A DNA stretch of 9,450 nt from the NCBI GenBank assembly GCA_007120675.1, contig SKNE01000021.1, positions 1 to 9,450 of the forward strand, written 5' to 3'. Position 1 is the first letter of the stretch. Each line of letters opens with the position of its first letter. The stretch comes from Bacteroidales bacterium. Lineage in GTDB: Bacteria; Bacteroidota; Bacteroidia; Bacteroidales; UBA7960. The position numbers and the translations under genes are program-made. The notes beneath the pieces are model-generated. The model was not told where the DNA came from, did not search any database, and was given only the letters and a program-made list of their open reading frames with translations. This document shows positions 1-7,251 of this stretch, piece by piece.

Positions 1-128
1 AGGTGGTCGTGGGAAAAACGGAGCGCCGGTTGCTGCTTCGCAGGATCATTGATTATTACCGGCACCACGTGGCCGGCATGCCTGAATTGAAGTCCCTGCC
101 TGTGCTGGAAAGTGTTTTCGCCGACTAA
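1..128 (+). CDS. recO: DNA repair protein RecO, C-terminal fragment
   Basis: Reading codons from base 3 gives 41 residues up to a TAA at 126-128. The fragment has a basic stretch (TERRLLLRRIIDYYRHH) followed by MPELKSLPVLESVF. The pattern LL..ll.YY..H...pelKSLpVL..VF is the usual C-terminal end of RecO, and the Bacteroidota versions end almost exactly this way. RecO binds single-stranded DNA and SSB and, with RecR, loads RecA in the RecFOR gap-repair pathway in the cytoplasm. The N-terminal OB fold and most of the helical domain lie outside the window, so nothing can be said about them or about the start. The next gene converges on it, so transcription must end in the gap that follows. The call rests on a short fragment, but the motif is distinctive. 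Confidence 0.82.
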   Translation, partial: VVVGKTERRLLLRRIIDYYRHHVAGMPELKSLPVLESVFAD

Positions 129-167
129 TCCCGGGAACATCGCACCCGTTCAGCTTGCAGGGTCAGT

Positions 168-194
168 TCAGGGTCCGGATGGTCTGGACCCTGA
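168..194. terminator. Perfect 9-bp hairpin in the convergent recO / GH13 gap
   Basis: TCAGGGTCC at 168-176 is the exact reverse complement of GGACCCTGA at 186-194, with a 9-nt loop. It lies 40 bases after the recO stop and 134 bases beyond the stop of the convergent GH13 gene. The position suits a transcription terminator, possibly for both strands. There is no T-tract on either side, so it is not a canonical intrinsic terminator. It could equally be an RNA 3'-end stabiliser or part of the GC-rich intergenic repeat family seen elsewhere in the window, since GGGTCCGGA also occurs at 2305-2313. The rest of 129-327 shows no supportable gene. Confidence 0.4.
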
Positions 195-327
195 TGGCCG
201 GCAATGCACTGGTATGGCCACAGGATGACGGTGGTACCGAATGCCAAACATCGACCTGTTCTCGCTTCAGCAACAGACCGAAATGGGCCTTTGGAGTCCG
301 TTCAGGGCGGTAGGCGCGTGGGCAGGT

Positions 328-2205
328 TTATTGCAGCTTCAGCAAAAGGGCCCTGTTGGCCGGGATGGTCCACTGACCGAAACCCTCAAAACCGTGGTTG
401 GAAAGGATGTCATCTGCCCGCTGGTAGCCTGCCCACCCCTCCCTGAACCGGCTCATTTCAAGCTCACGGGGTGAATCGTTGTTGTTCATGACCACCATGA
501 AGCTGTCCTGATCATCGTAGCGAAAATAGACGTAGACATTGTCTTCCGGCACAAACTGCAGCAGCCAGCCGGTGTGCAGTGCAGGATATTCACGGCGGGT
601 ATTGGCCAGGGTCGTGATGTGGTCGGTCACCCTGTTTTGCAGTTCATTGCGCCCTTCGCGCGTGAATTTGTTGACCGGATCGTCCGGCCACCCACCGGGG
701 AAGTTGGTGCGCAATTCACCGTGTCCGTCATGCTCGTAAGCCGATTCCAGCAGCTCCGTACCTGTGTACACCTGTGGTATCCCCCGTGTGGTAAAGATGA
801 ATGTGAGGGCCATCTTCAGCTTGTCCACATCCTCCCCCACCCTGGTGAAGATACGGTCGGTGTCGTGATTGTCGCCAAAGATCACCAGGTGGTACGGTTC
901 CGGGTAAAGGAAGTCCTGTGCCAGGGTGTTGTACAGTCGCATCATCCCCGTGGACCAACCCTGTTCTTCATTGAATGCCAGTCCGATGGCATCGTACAGG
1001 GCAAAGTCGAAGACAGAGGGAAAGTGGGAGTCGTAACCGTCGTGGTTCTGCTTGCCACCCTGGTAGTAGCTCACCATGGAAGGCACCCCCATCCAGGCTT
1101 CCCCGATGATCATGAAGTAGGGATACTCATGGAGTATGTAGCTTGCCCAGTCGGACATGAAGAAACGATCTGCGTAGGGCTGGGTATCCATCCGGATGCC
1201 CCGGATGCCTGCATGTTCGATCCACCATACGCTGTTTTGTTTCAGGTAACGGGCCAGCAAACGGTTTCGCTGGTTGAGGTCGGGCATGTTGGTGTCGAAC
1301 CAGCCCTTCATCATCCGGTCGTAGTCGTAGCGTGAGGCATAGGGGTCAACAATGGTGGTCATGCGGTAAGAGGTGCGGGTGAAGCTGTCCCACTGATTGA
1401 GCCAGTCATGGCTGGGCAGGTCATCCATCCACCAGTGATGGTGTCCGCAGTGATTGAGTATGATGTCCTTGACAATCTTTATGCCCCTTTCAGCGGCCTC
1501 ATCCACCAGGCGCAGGTAGTCCTCATTGGTCCCAAAACGGGGGTCGATCTTGTAGAAGTCGGTGATGGCATAGCCGTGGTAGCTGTAGCGGGGCTGGTTA
1601 TTTTCCAGCACCGGGTTCAGCCATATGGCACTGAAGCCCATGCCGGCGATGTGATCCAGGTTGTTGATGATCCCCTGGATGTCGCCCCCGTGTCGCCCGG
1701 ATGGGTTGGCTCTGTCGGACTGCTCCAGCATGCCCGGCTGGTCATCCAGGCTGGGATCGCCGTTGGCAAAGCGGTCGGGCATCAGCAGGTAGATGGCATC
1801 CGACACATCAAGCCCTTGCAGGTAGGCGGCACCGGGTTCGCGCCTTTTCAGCTCAAAATCGTAGGAGTAGAGCCTGCGGTCTTCATGCATGAAGTCCATG
1901 GCAAAGACCCCGGGTGAAGCCTCCGAAATGTCCAGGTAAACAAAAAGGTAGTTGGGGCTCTCCACGGCCACCACCTCCCTGACCCTTACCCCCGGCTGAT
2001 CAACGTGCACACGGGTGCTGCCAATGTCCTCACCATGCACCAGGACCTGGAGCTCGGTGTGCATCATATCTGCCCACCAGAATGGAGGTTCTACCCTTTC
2101 GGGCGATGCCTGCCCCCAGAGGGAGAGGGACATACCCATGATCAGCAAAGCAGGCAGGGTGTTGGAGAACACCTTCTGCATCCGGAAAAACAACGATTCA
2201 TTCAT
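328..2205 (-). CDS. Secreted GH13 cyclomaltodextrinase / neopullulanase (SusA-like)
   Basis: This 625-residue alpha-amylase-family hydrolase is expected to cut alpha-1,4 bonds of cyclodextrins, maltooligosaccharides or pullulan in the periplasm. Residues 1-33 look like a signal peptide: a short basic start, the core LPALLIMGMSLSLW, and probable cleavage after GQA. There is no lipobox Cys. Residues 36-120 resemble the Bacteroidota cyclomaltodextrinase N-terminal beta domain. The TIM barrel carries every GH13 signature: DIILNH 247-252; GIRMD with nucleophile D340; IIGEAW with acid/base E369; FGDNHD 443-448 with D448; and MPDLN 307-311, typical of the neopullulanase/CDase subfamilies. A C-terminal beta domain follows to 625. 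Length matches SusA-type enzymes (about 600-620). Met9 (2181) is an alternative start giving a more typical signal peptide. The upstream leader is A-rich with no clear Shine-Dalgarno. No susC/susD or maltose regulator lies nearby, so substrate is uncertain. Confidence 0.9.
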   Translation of the reverse strand: MNESLFFRMQKVFSNTLPALLIMGMSLSLWGQASPERVEPPFWWADMMHTELQVLVHGEDIGSTRVHVDQPGVRVREVVAVESPNYLFVYLDISEASPGVFAMDFMHEDRRLYSYDFELKRREPGAAYLQGLDVSDAIYLLMPDRFANGDPSLDDQPGMLEQSDRANPSGRHGGDIQGIINNLDHIAGMGFSAIWLNPVLENNQPRYSYHGYAITDFYKIDPRFGTNEDYLRLVDEAAERGIKIVKDIILNHCGHHHWWMDDLPSHDWLNQWDSFTRTSYRMTTIVDPYASRYDYDRMMKGWFDTNMPDLNQRNRLLARYLKQNSVWWIEHAGIRGIRMDTQPYADRFFMSDWASYILHEYPYFMIIGEAWMGVPSMVSYYQGGKQNHDGYDSHFPSVFDFALYDAIGLAFNEEQGWSTGMMRLYNTLAQDFLYPEPYHLVIFGDNHDTDRIFTRVGEDVDKLKMALTFIFTTRGIPQVYTGTELLESAYEHDGHGELRTNFPGGWPDDPVNKFTREGRNELQNRVTDHITTLANTRREYPALHTGWLLQFVPEDNVYVYFRYDDQDSFMVVMNNNDSPRELEMSRFREGWAGYQRADDILSNHGFEGFGQWTIPANRALLLKLQ

Positions 2206-2271
2206 TTTTTTGGTCTTTGTTCCTTGGTTTTGTAATCATTTAGTACTCTTCGAGGCCGTCTCGGGATGGGC

Positions 2272-2388
2272 GCCCGCAGGCAAACCGCTCACCGGGCATT
2301 CTCCGGGTCCGGACTGAAACGGTTGCTCGCCCGCAAACCACTCACCAGGCATCTTTTGGGTCCAGCCCAAATCCGGCGCTCACCGGCA
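2272..2388. repeat. GC-rich intergenic direct repeats with TGCC..GGTGAG core
   Basis: The gap between the GH13 start and the nuclease stop holds imperfect direct repeats. Forward GCAAACCGCTCACCGGGCAT (2280-2299) recurs as GCAAACCACTCACCAGGCAT (2333-2352), matching 18 of 20. A GGGTCC follows each at the same offset (2305 and 2358), giving a 53-bp period. GCCCGC precedes each copy (2272 and 2329). A third, shorter CTCACCGGCA is at 2379-2388, directly after the nuclease stop codon. On the minus strand, the one transcribed here, the cores read TGCCCGGTGAG, TGCCTGGTGAG and TGCCGGTGAG. Function is unknown: it could be a dispersed non-coding repeat family, an RNA stem region or a remnant of slippage or duplication. 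A related core occurs in the nuoF-fdhF gap. Confidence 0.65.
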
Positions 2389-2389
2389 A

Positions 2390-3229
2390 TCACTCCCCAA
2401 TGAGTTCCCTGGCTTCATCCAGTACCCTTTCCTTCTTCCTGCCGCTGATTCCCACCTGGTCCAGGGCACCCGGTCCCTGCAGCAGGTGGCGGCATAGAAC
2501 CACATCCTGCTCCAGGAGCTGTTGCTTTTGTGACTTATTGATCAGGGTCAGGGCCGTCACCGGGAAGAGGCCTGATTGTTCGATCATATCGCGCAGGCTC
2601 TCACCCTTTGGGTAATCCCAGCTCACCATGCGCAGGCCCACGCAGCGGGCGTATTCCATGGCATCGGTGGTGAAGCGGGTGTTGGTGAACACCCAGCCGT
2701 GGAAAGTCCGCTTTTCCAGTCCGGGCGTAGATTTCCAGCGCTGTTCAATATCCTGGAAACGGGAGTGGATGTAGAGGGGAACCCTGACGTTACAGTATTT
2801 GCCCTGGCTATTGTAATATTTGCACTCCACCATAAACTGCTGGTGATCATTGTGCGCCACCACATCCACTTCGTGCTTTATGCATCGCCCCTGCACAAAT
2901 TGTCCCACCTCGACCTGGTAGCCAAGACTTTCCAGCAAAGCACCCACAAAGTGTTCAAAGGGATAGCCCGAAGGGCCCAGCTCCATGATGGCCCGCTTCA
3001 GGCTGTATCGTGCAGCCGTCGAGCGCTTTTGCTTGCGCAATAGCTGGAAAGCCTTCCGGTACAGGGCAGAAGTGGTGATGCCATCCTCCAAAAAGGGTGT
3101 GAGGCCCTCTTCCACCTTTTTCGCCTGTGAAGCGGATGCCCCCGATCGGCGAAGCGAAGCTTGCAACTTATCCGGGTCGAAGTGTTCTTTCTCGCCGGAT
3201 TGTTTTTTAACCAGCACCTTGTTTGACAT
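2390..3229 (-). CDS. ATP-cone domain fused to Mrr-like PD-(D/E)XK nuclease
   Basis: A 279-residue cytoplasmic protein with three parts. Residues 3-83 match the ATP-cone: VLVKKQSGEKEHFDPDKLQ at the start and TAARYSLKRAIMELG at the end, the fold that senses ATP/dATP in class I ribonucleotide reductases and NrdR. Residues 90-205 match the Mrr/restriction-endonuclease core: FEHFVGALLESLGYQVEV, then HEVDVV and MVECKYY, which supply the catalytic set D122, E135 and K137. HGWVFTNTRFTTDAMEYA continues the Mrr-like fold. Residues 245-277 (LDQVGISGRKKERVLDEA) look like a helix-hairpin-helix DNA-binding tail. The catalytic residues are intact, so nuclease activity is plausible; ATP control is inferred from the domain. 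The gene is divergent from the helicase-nuclease at 3346. A TATTTTTG element at 3264-3257 lies 28 bases upstream. No methyltransferase is in view, so it is not an obvious restriction-modification enzyme. The biological role is unknown. Confidence 0.85.
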   Translation of the reverse strand: MSNKVLVKKQSGEKEHFDPDKLQASLRRSGASASQAKKVEEGLTPFLEDGITTSALYRKAFQLLRKQKRSTAARYSLKRAIMELGPSGYPFEHFVGALLESLGYQVEVGQFVQGRCIKHEVDVVAHNDHQQFMVECKYYNSQGKYCNVRVPLYIHSRFQDIEQRWKSTPGLEKRTFHGWVFTNTRFTTDAMEYARCVGLRMVSWDYPKGESLRDMIEQSGLFPVTALTLINKSQKQQLLEQDVVLCRHLLQGPGALDQVGISGRKKERVLDEARELIGE

Positions 3230-3256
3230 GGCTTTGTTCTTGTTGTGTCACTTCGT

Positions 3257-3264
3257 CAAAAATA
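3257..3264 (-). promoter_or_regulatory. Candidate Bacteroidota -7 element for the ATP-cone nuclease
   Basis: Read on the minus strand, this is TATTTTTG, an exact match to the Bacteroidota TAnnTTTG -7 consensus. It sits 27 bases before the ATG at 3229-3227, which implies a short A-rich leader (GTGACACAACAAGAACAAAGCC) typical of the phylum. No good TTG -33 box is visible at the usual spacing, so the call is tentative. Confidence 0.42.
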
Positions 3265-3317
3265 AGACAATATTGGAGAATACCGTTCACCCATGGGATG
3301 GAAAACCATCAAAATCG

Positions 3318-3325
3318 TACCTTTA
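3318..3325 (+). promoter_or_regulatory. Candidate -7 element for the helicase-nuclease gene
   Basis: TACCTTTA matches the TAnnTTTG consensus at 7 of 8 positions, in an AT-rich context (AAAATCG before it). Transcription would begin around 3330-3335. That would exclude the upstream in-frame ATGs at 3223 and 3298 and favour translation from 3346 or 3334. No clear -33 box is seen. Together with the element at 3257-3264 it would make the 116-bp gap 3230-3345 a divergent promoter region. Confidence 0.35.
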
Positions 3326-3345
3326 CTTTCCATATGGATCAACCT

Positions 3346-6300
3346 ATGCAGAAGAATTTCCACGTTTACAAGTCCTCTGCCGGGAGCGGAAAAACCTACA
3401 CCCTGGTAAAAGAGTACCTGAAGCTTGTTTTGCTTGACCCGTCGAGGGTACGGCAGATCCTAGCCATCACCTTCACCAATGCGGCCGCTGCAGAAATGAA
3501 GGAACGGATCATCCAGGCCGTTTCAGAGATTGCCCGCCTGGGAGAACGGACAGGCGGCAAAACGGACAGGCTGCTGGATGAGGTGATCAAAGAGTTGGGG
3601 GCGAACGAACCATTGAACGTCCCCGGAAGGGACACAATGATCCGCCACGCCAACGAGGTGCTGAAGCGGATACTGCATCACTATGCCGACTTCTCCGTAA
3701 GCACCATCGACAGCTTTGTTCATCGTGTGATCCGGACCTTTGCCTTTGACCTGCGGATCCCCTTTCATTTCGAGGTGGAGCTGGATGCCGACTCCCTGCT
3801 CAGGCAGGCTGTCGACCTGCTTATCAGCAGGGTGGGCGAGGACAGGGAGCTGACGGAGGTGCTGATCGCCTATATGATGAACCAGGCGGATGACGAACAG
3901 GATACGCGGATAGAGGAAAAGATCGCCAAAATGGCCAGGACACTCACCGATGAGGAGAGCATCCTGTTCATCGAGCGACTGAAGGAGACGCCGCTGCAGG
4001 ACTTCCGGAAGCTGGCCACGCGCCTCAGGGATAGCGTGCGTCGTTTTGAAAGTACCATTCAGCGGGAAGCGCTGGCTGCACAAAAGCTGATCCGCGATGC
4101 AGGCATTCCCGCCTCAGCATTTTACCGGGGCAAAAGTGGGATCACCAGCTATTTTGACCGACTGGTCACCGGTCCGGTTCACGAGCGGATCGAGGCCAAC
4201 AGCTATGTGTGGGCCACTGTCGACGAGGATCGCTGGACCTCCGGGAAATGCAGCATTGAGCAAGAAGCGGCCATCATGGGGATCAGGGAGCGCCTGCTGG
4301 ACCATTTCCACCGCATTCAGCAGACAGTGGAAAGCAACATGCCGCAATACCTGTGTGAAAAGGCGCTCATGCGGACGATTTACCCCCTGGCAGTGCTCAA
4401 CGAAGTGGAAAAGATGCTGGAGGAGATCAAGGCAGAGAATGTGATACTGCCTATCTCCGACTTCAATAAACGGATCGCCGCGATCGTCAGCCGGCAGCCG
4501 GTACCCTTCATCTACGAACGGCTTGGGGAGCGCTACAAGCATTATATGATTGACGAATTCCAGGACACCTCCCTGCTCCAGTGGCAAAACCTGCTCCCCC
4601 TGGTGGAGAATGCCTTGTCAGAAGGCCAGGTGAGCCTGGTGGTGGGGGATGGCAAGCAGGCCATCTATCGCTTCCGCAACGGGGATGTGGAGCAGTTTGC
4701 CCGGCTGCCCTACCTCACAGAGGGGATCAGGGCCATGGCCCGTCCCGAATGGGAGATCACACTGGAGAACAACTATGCATACAAAAACCTGGAAACCAAC
4801 TGGCGGTCCGCTAAGGCCGTGGTGGGGTTCAACAACCGGTTTTTCCGCTTCGCCAAAGAGGCACTGTCTGAAGAGCTGAGGGACATCTATAAGGAGAGCT
4901 GCCAAAAGGTGGCAGGTGGCAAGCCGGAGGGGTTGGTACACATTCGCTTTCTGGAGGCAGGCAACAGGCAGGAGGTGGCCAGGGAGATGATGCGGCACAT
5001 CACGGAATGCATCCGCACCTGCCTCGACGCTGGCCACCCCCTGGGCGACATCACCATCCTCTGCCGCAAAAACAGTGAAGCCAGCATGGTGGCCAGGGAA
5101 TTGCTGGAGCAGCAAATCCCCGTCATCTCACAGGAATCGCTGCTCCTTAACCAAAGCGATGAGGTGAATTTCTTCCTGGCCATCATCCGGTTGCTGGCCA
5201 ATCCGCGCGACAGCATCGCTGCCCTGGAGATGCTTTCCTTCCTGCACAAGGACGGCCGGCTGGGCGAGGGGCACAGCCTGCACGAATGCCTGCACTCCGC
5301 CGGCCTTTACCGGCATTCGGGCAAGCACCAATCGCTGCACGGGGGACTGGAAGAGCTGCTGAAAAGTCATGGCATAGAGTTCCGTTTTGCCCATTTCGAC
5401 CACCTGAACATCTACGACAGCTGCGAAACCATCCTTCGCTTGTTCTTCTCCGGCGGGCGGACACCCAATGCCTTTGTGGCCTTTTTCATGGATGCCGTGT
5501 TCGATTTTTCCGAAAAGCACAAGCTGTCGCACGCCGACTTCATTGAGTGGTGGGAGGAAAAAGGGCACAATTATTCCATCATCGTACCCGAAGGCCTGGA
5601 AGCCGTCCAGGTGATGACGGTGCACAAGTCGAAAGGGTTACAGTTTCCCGTTGTCATCCACCCCTTTGCTTACCAGCGGCCCGACAGGCTGACAAAGGAT
5701 GGACTGTGGACAGACGGTGAGCGGTCGGGCATCCCGGACATCCCCGCGCAGTGGCTGGAGATGAGCCAGCGCAGCCTGGCCGGGACGGTGTTTGAAAAAG
5801 ACCTCACCAGGGAACAGGAAAAGACCTTCCTGGACCTGCTGAATGCCACCTATGTGGCCTTTACAAGGCCTTCGGAAAAGCTTTTCATCCTCACGCAAAA
5901 GGAGGCGAAAGAGTACAAAAGACAATCGGTCAATGGCCTCCTGCACGATTTTCTGCAGCATGAATCCCTGTGGGAAGAGGGGCGGGACAGCTATGACTTC
6001 GGTGAAGTTGGAACAGTCCGAAAAGGGAAGGGCACCCCGGTCAGTGAAGAGCAAACCATGCAGTACCTCCCCTCCAGGTCATGGAGTCACGCTTTGCGCA
6101 TGCGCTCACACCAGCGCGAACGCAGCATGCTGCTGGGGGATGAGGACCCAATGGAAAGGGGCAATCTGCTGCACAGGGCACTGGAAGAGATCCGGGAGAT
6201 CGGTGAGGTGGATCGTGTGCTCGGGCAGTTGCAGGAAAGGGGTGAAATCGATGCGACCGCCTCAAAGGAGTGGTCGGCAAAGATACACCAGATGCTCGCC

Positions 6301-6588
6301 AACCCCTCCCTGGCCAGGTATTTTTCTCCCGGGGTACGCGTAAAGACCGAGGCAGGCATCTTTGATGAGGACGGCAGCTTTTACCGGCCAGACAGGATCG
6401 TGTTCGCCGGCGAGGAATGCGCCATCATCGACTATAAAAGCGGGAAGCAGTATCAGCGACACGAAGCGCAGATGAATACCTATGCTGCCGTGCTGGAAAA
6501 GATGGGGCACCGCCAGGTAAAAAAGATCCTTCTCTATGTGGATGAGGGGGTGGTCAGGGAATGGGGAGGCCTGCAAAATTCAGTCTAA
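3346..6588 (+). CDS. UvrD/AddA-type helicase with C-terminal PD-(D/E)XK nuclease
   Basis: A 1080-residue superfamily 1A DNA helicase-nuclease of the RecB/AddA class, which processes double-strand DNA ends for recombination. Numbered from 3346: Walker A AGSGKT 12-17; motif Ia FTNAAAAEM 43-51; TIDSF 120-124; Walker B DEFQD 403-407; motif III VVGDGKQAIYRFR 432-444; motif IV TNWRS 484-488; motif V VMTVHKSKGLQFP 757-769; motif VI YVAFTRP 836-842. The nuclease has GNLLHRALE 939-947, then RPDR with D1016, IIDYKSG with D1029 and K1031, and QMNTY 1042-1046, so it looks active. The reading frame is open from 3223, but that start overlaps the divergent gene by 7 bases. Homologues usually begin only a few residues before VYKSSAGSGKT, so ATG 3346 is chosen; 3334 is possible. 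No AddB-like partner is next to it. No terminator hairpin follows the stop. Confidence 0.88.
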   Translation: MQKNFHVYKSSAGSGKTYTLVKEYLKLVLLDPSRVRQILAITFTNAAAAEMKERIIQAVSEIARLGERTGGKTDRLLDEVIKELGANEPLNVPGRDTMIRHANEVLKRILHHYADFSVSTIDSFVHRVIRTFAFDLRIPFHFEVELDADSLLRQAVDLLISRVGEDRELTEVLIAYMMNQADDEQDTRIEEKIAKMARTLTDEESILFIERLKETPLQDFRKLATRLRDSVRRFESTIQREALAAQKLIRDAGIPASAFYRGKSGITSYFDRLVTGPVHERIEANSYVWATVDEDRWTSGKCSIEQEAAIMGIRERLLDHFHRIQQTVESNMPQYLCEKALMRTIYPLAVLNEVEKMLEEIKAENVILPISDFNKRIAAIVSRQPVPFIYERLGERYKHYMIDEFQDTSLLQWQNLLPLVENALSEGQVSLVVGDGKQAIYRFRNGDVEQFARLPYLTEGIRAMARPEWEITLENNYAYKNLETNWRSAKAVVGFNNRFFRFAKEALSEELRDIYKESCQKVAGGKPEGLVHIRFLEAGNRQEVAREMMRHITECIRTCLDAGHPLGDITILCRKNSEASMVARELLEQQIPVISQESLLLNQSDEVNFFLAIIRLLANPRDSIAALEMLSFLHKDGRLGEGHSLHECLHSAGLYRHSGKHQSLHGGLEELLKSHGIEFRFAHFDHLNIYDSCETILRLFFSGGRTPNAFVAFFMDAVFDFSEKHKLSHADFIEWWEEKGHNYSIIVPEGLEAVQVMTVHKSKGLQFPVVIHPFAYQRPDRLTKDGLWTDGERSGIPDIPAQWLEMSQRSLAGTVFEKDLTREQEKTFLDLLNATYVAFTRPSEKLFILTQKEAKEYKRQSVNGLLHDFLQHESLWEEGRDSYDFGEVGTVRKGKGTPVSEEQTMQYLPSRSWSHALRMRSHQRERSMLLGDEDPMERGNLLHRALEEIREIGEVDRVLGQLQERGEIDATASKEWSAKIHQMLANPSLARYFSPGVRVKTEAGIFDEDGSFYRPDRIVFAGEECAIIDYKSGKQYQRHEAQMNTYAAVLEKMGHRQVKKILLYVDEGVVREWGGLQNSV

Positions 6589-6653
6589 ATAAAAACAGGT
6601 GGTTATCAGGGCTTTTCAGCATCCGGGATGGGGATCTCTTCCTGATTTATTCG

Positions 6654-6661
6654 TATTTTGG
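6654..6661 (+). promoter_or_regulatory. Weak candidate -7 element upstream of the formate dehydrogenase operon
   Basis: TATTTTGG after ATTCG resembles the Bacteroidota TAnnTTTG element with one mismatch. It is 71 bases before the chosen NuoE start and is the best match in the 144-bp gap 6589-6732. A TTG within it (6658) is in frame with the NuoE gene but would sit inside the promoter. No -33 box is convincing. The gap shows no other structure. Confidence 0.25.
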
Positions 6662-6732
6662 CCCAGGATTTCATTCCCCGGACAAAGCAGGTTCAGTCCG
6701 CAGAAGATGACCGGCACCACAACAATTCATAT

Positions 6733-7200
6733 ATGTCTATACAAGAGATCATTAAGCAGTTTGAGCCCAGGCAGCACAACCTGCTAAACATCTTGCACGC
6801 CTTGCAGGACATTCACCCACAGCAATACTTAACCGAAGATGCCCTGGATGAGACAGCGCGATACCTGAAGCTGACAAAAAGCTCCGTATATGGTGTCGCC
6901 AGGTACTATACCATGTTCAGCCTCCAACCCAGGGGAAGGTACATCATCCGTGTCTGTGCATCGGCCGTGTGCGAGCTGTTAAAGGTGAACAGCCTCATTG
7001 CCGCACTGGAAGACCTGCTGGGGATCAAGACCGGGGAGACCACGGCCGATCATTTGTTCAGCCTGGAGCTGTCGGAGTGCCTGGGCCAGTGCCAGGAGGC
7101 GCCATCCATGATGGTGAATGACCAGGTCTTCAACAACCTGGACAATGAACGCATAAGGGAGATCATCGGGCAATTCAGGCAAACCGCCGCCGGATCGTGA
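6733..7200 (+). CDS. nuoE: NuoE-like 2Fe-2S subunit of NAD-linked formate dehydrogenase (FdsG-type)
   Basis: A 155-residue thioredoxin-like ferredoxin of the NuoE/FdsG/HndA family. An N-terminal helical part (IIKQFEPRQHNLLNILHALQ) leads into SSVYGVARYYTMFSLQPRG, the family signature. The 2Fe-2S cluster ligands are C75 and C80 (CASAVC) and C116 and C120 (CLGQC). It normally docks on a NuoF-type subunit and takes part in electron transfer between FMN and Fe-S clusters. The start is the ATG at 6733: the frame extends upstream only to a TTG at 6658, which would add 25 poorly conserved-looking residues and overlap a promoter-like element. The leader has no Shine-Dalgarno. It is followed 51 bases later by the NuoF-like gene and then by a formate dehydrogenase alpha subunit, so it belongs to a soluble formate dehydrogenase rather than respiratory complex I. 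That assignment rests on context. Confidence 0.87.
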   Translation: MSIQEIIKQFEPRQHNLLNILHALQDIHPQQYLTEDALDETARYLKLTKSSVYGVARYYTMFSLQPRGRYIIRVCASAVCELLKVNSLIAALEDLLGIKTGETTADHLFSLELSECLGQCQEAPSMMVNDQVFNNLDNERIREIIGQFRQTAAGS

Positions 7201-7251
7201 CAGGGATGCATGAAACCCACTGAAGTAAACCGTTAACGAAAGAAACAAAGA

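Noticed and set aside
574..1335. Long open frame (253 codons) on the plus strand opposite the GH13 gene
   Set aside because: It lies wholly inside the well-supported GH13 gene on the other strand and its translation has no recognisable domain, so it is a GC-rich shadow frame.
2272..2388. CRISPR array
   Set aside because: There are only two good repeat copies plus a short third, with unequal spacing and imperfect matches, no spacers of even length and no cas genes.
2390..3229. Classical type II or type IV restriction-modification locus
   Set aside because: There is no methyltransferase or specificity gene nearby, and the ATP-cone is not a standard part of such enzymes. Type IV-like activity remains possible but is unproven.
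3223..3345. Upstream extension of the helicase gene to the ATG at 3223, or to the ATG at 3298
   Set aside because: The 3223 start overlaps the divergent nuclease start, the added residues are not helicase-like, and a TAnnTTTG-like element at 3318-3325 lies downstream of both. Homologues start close to VYKSSAGSGKT.
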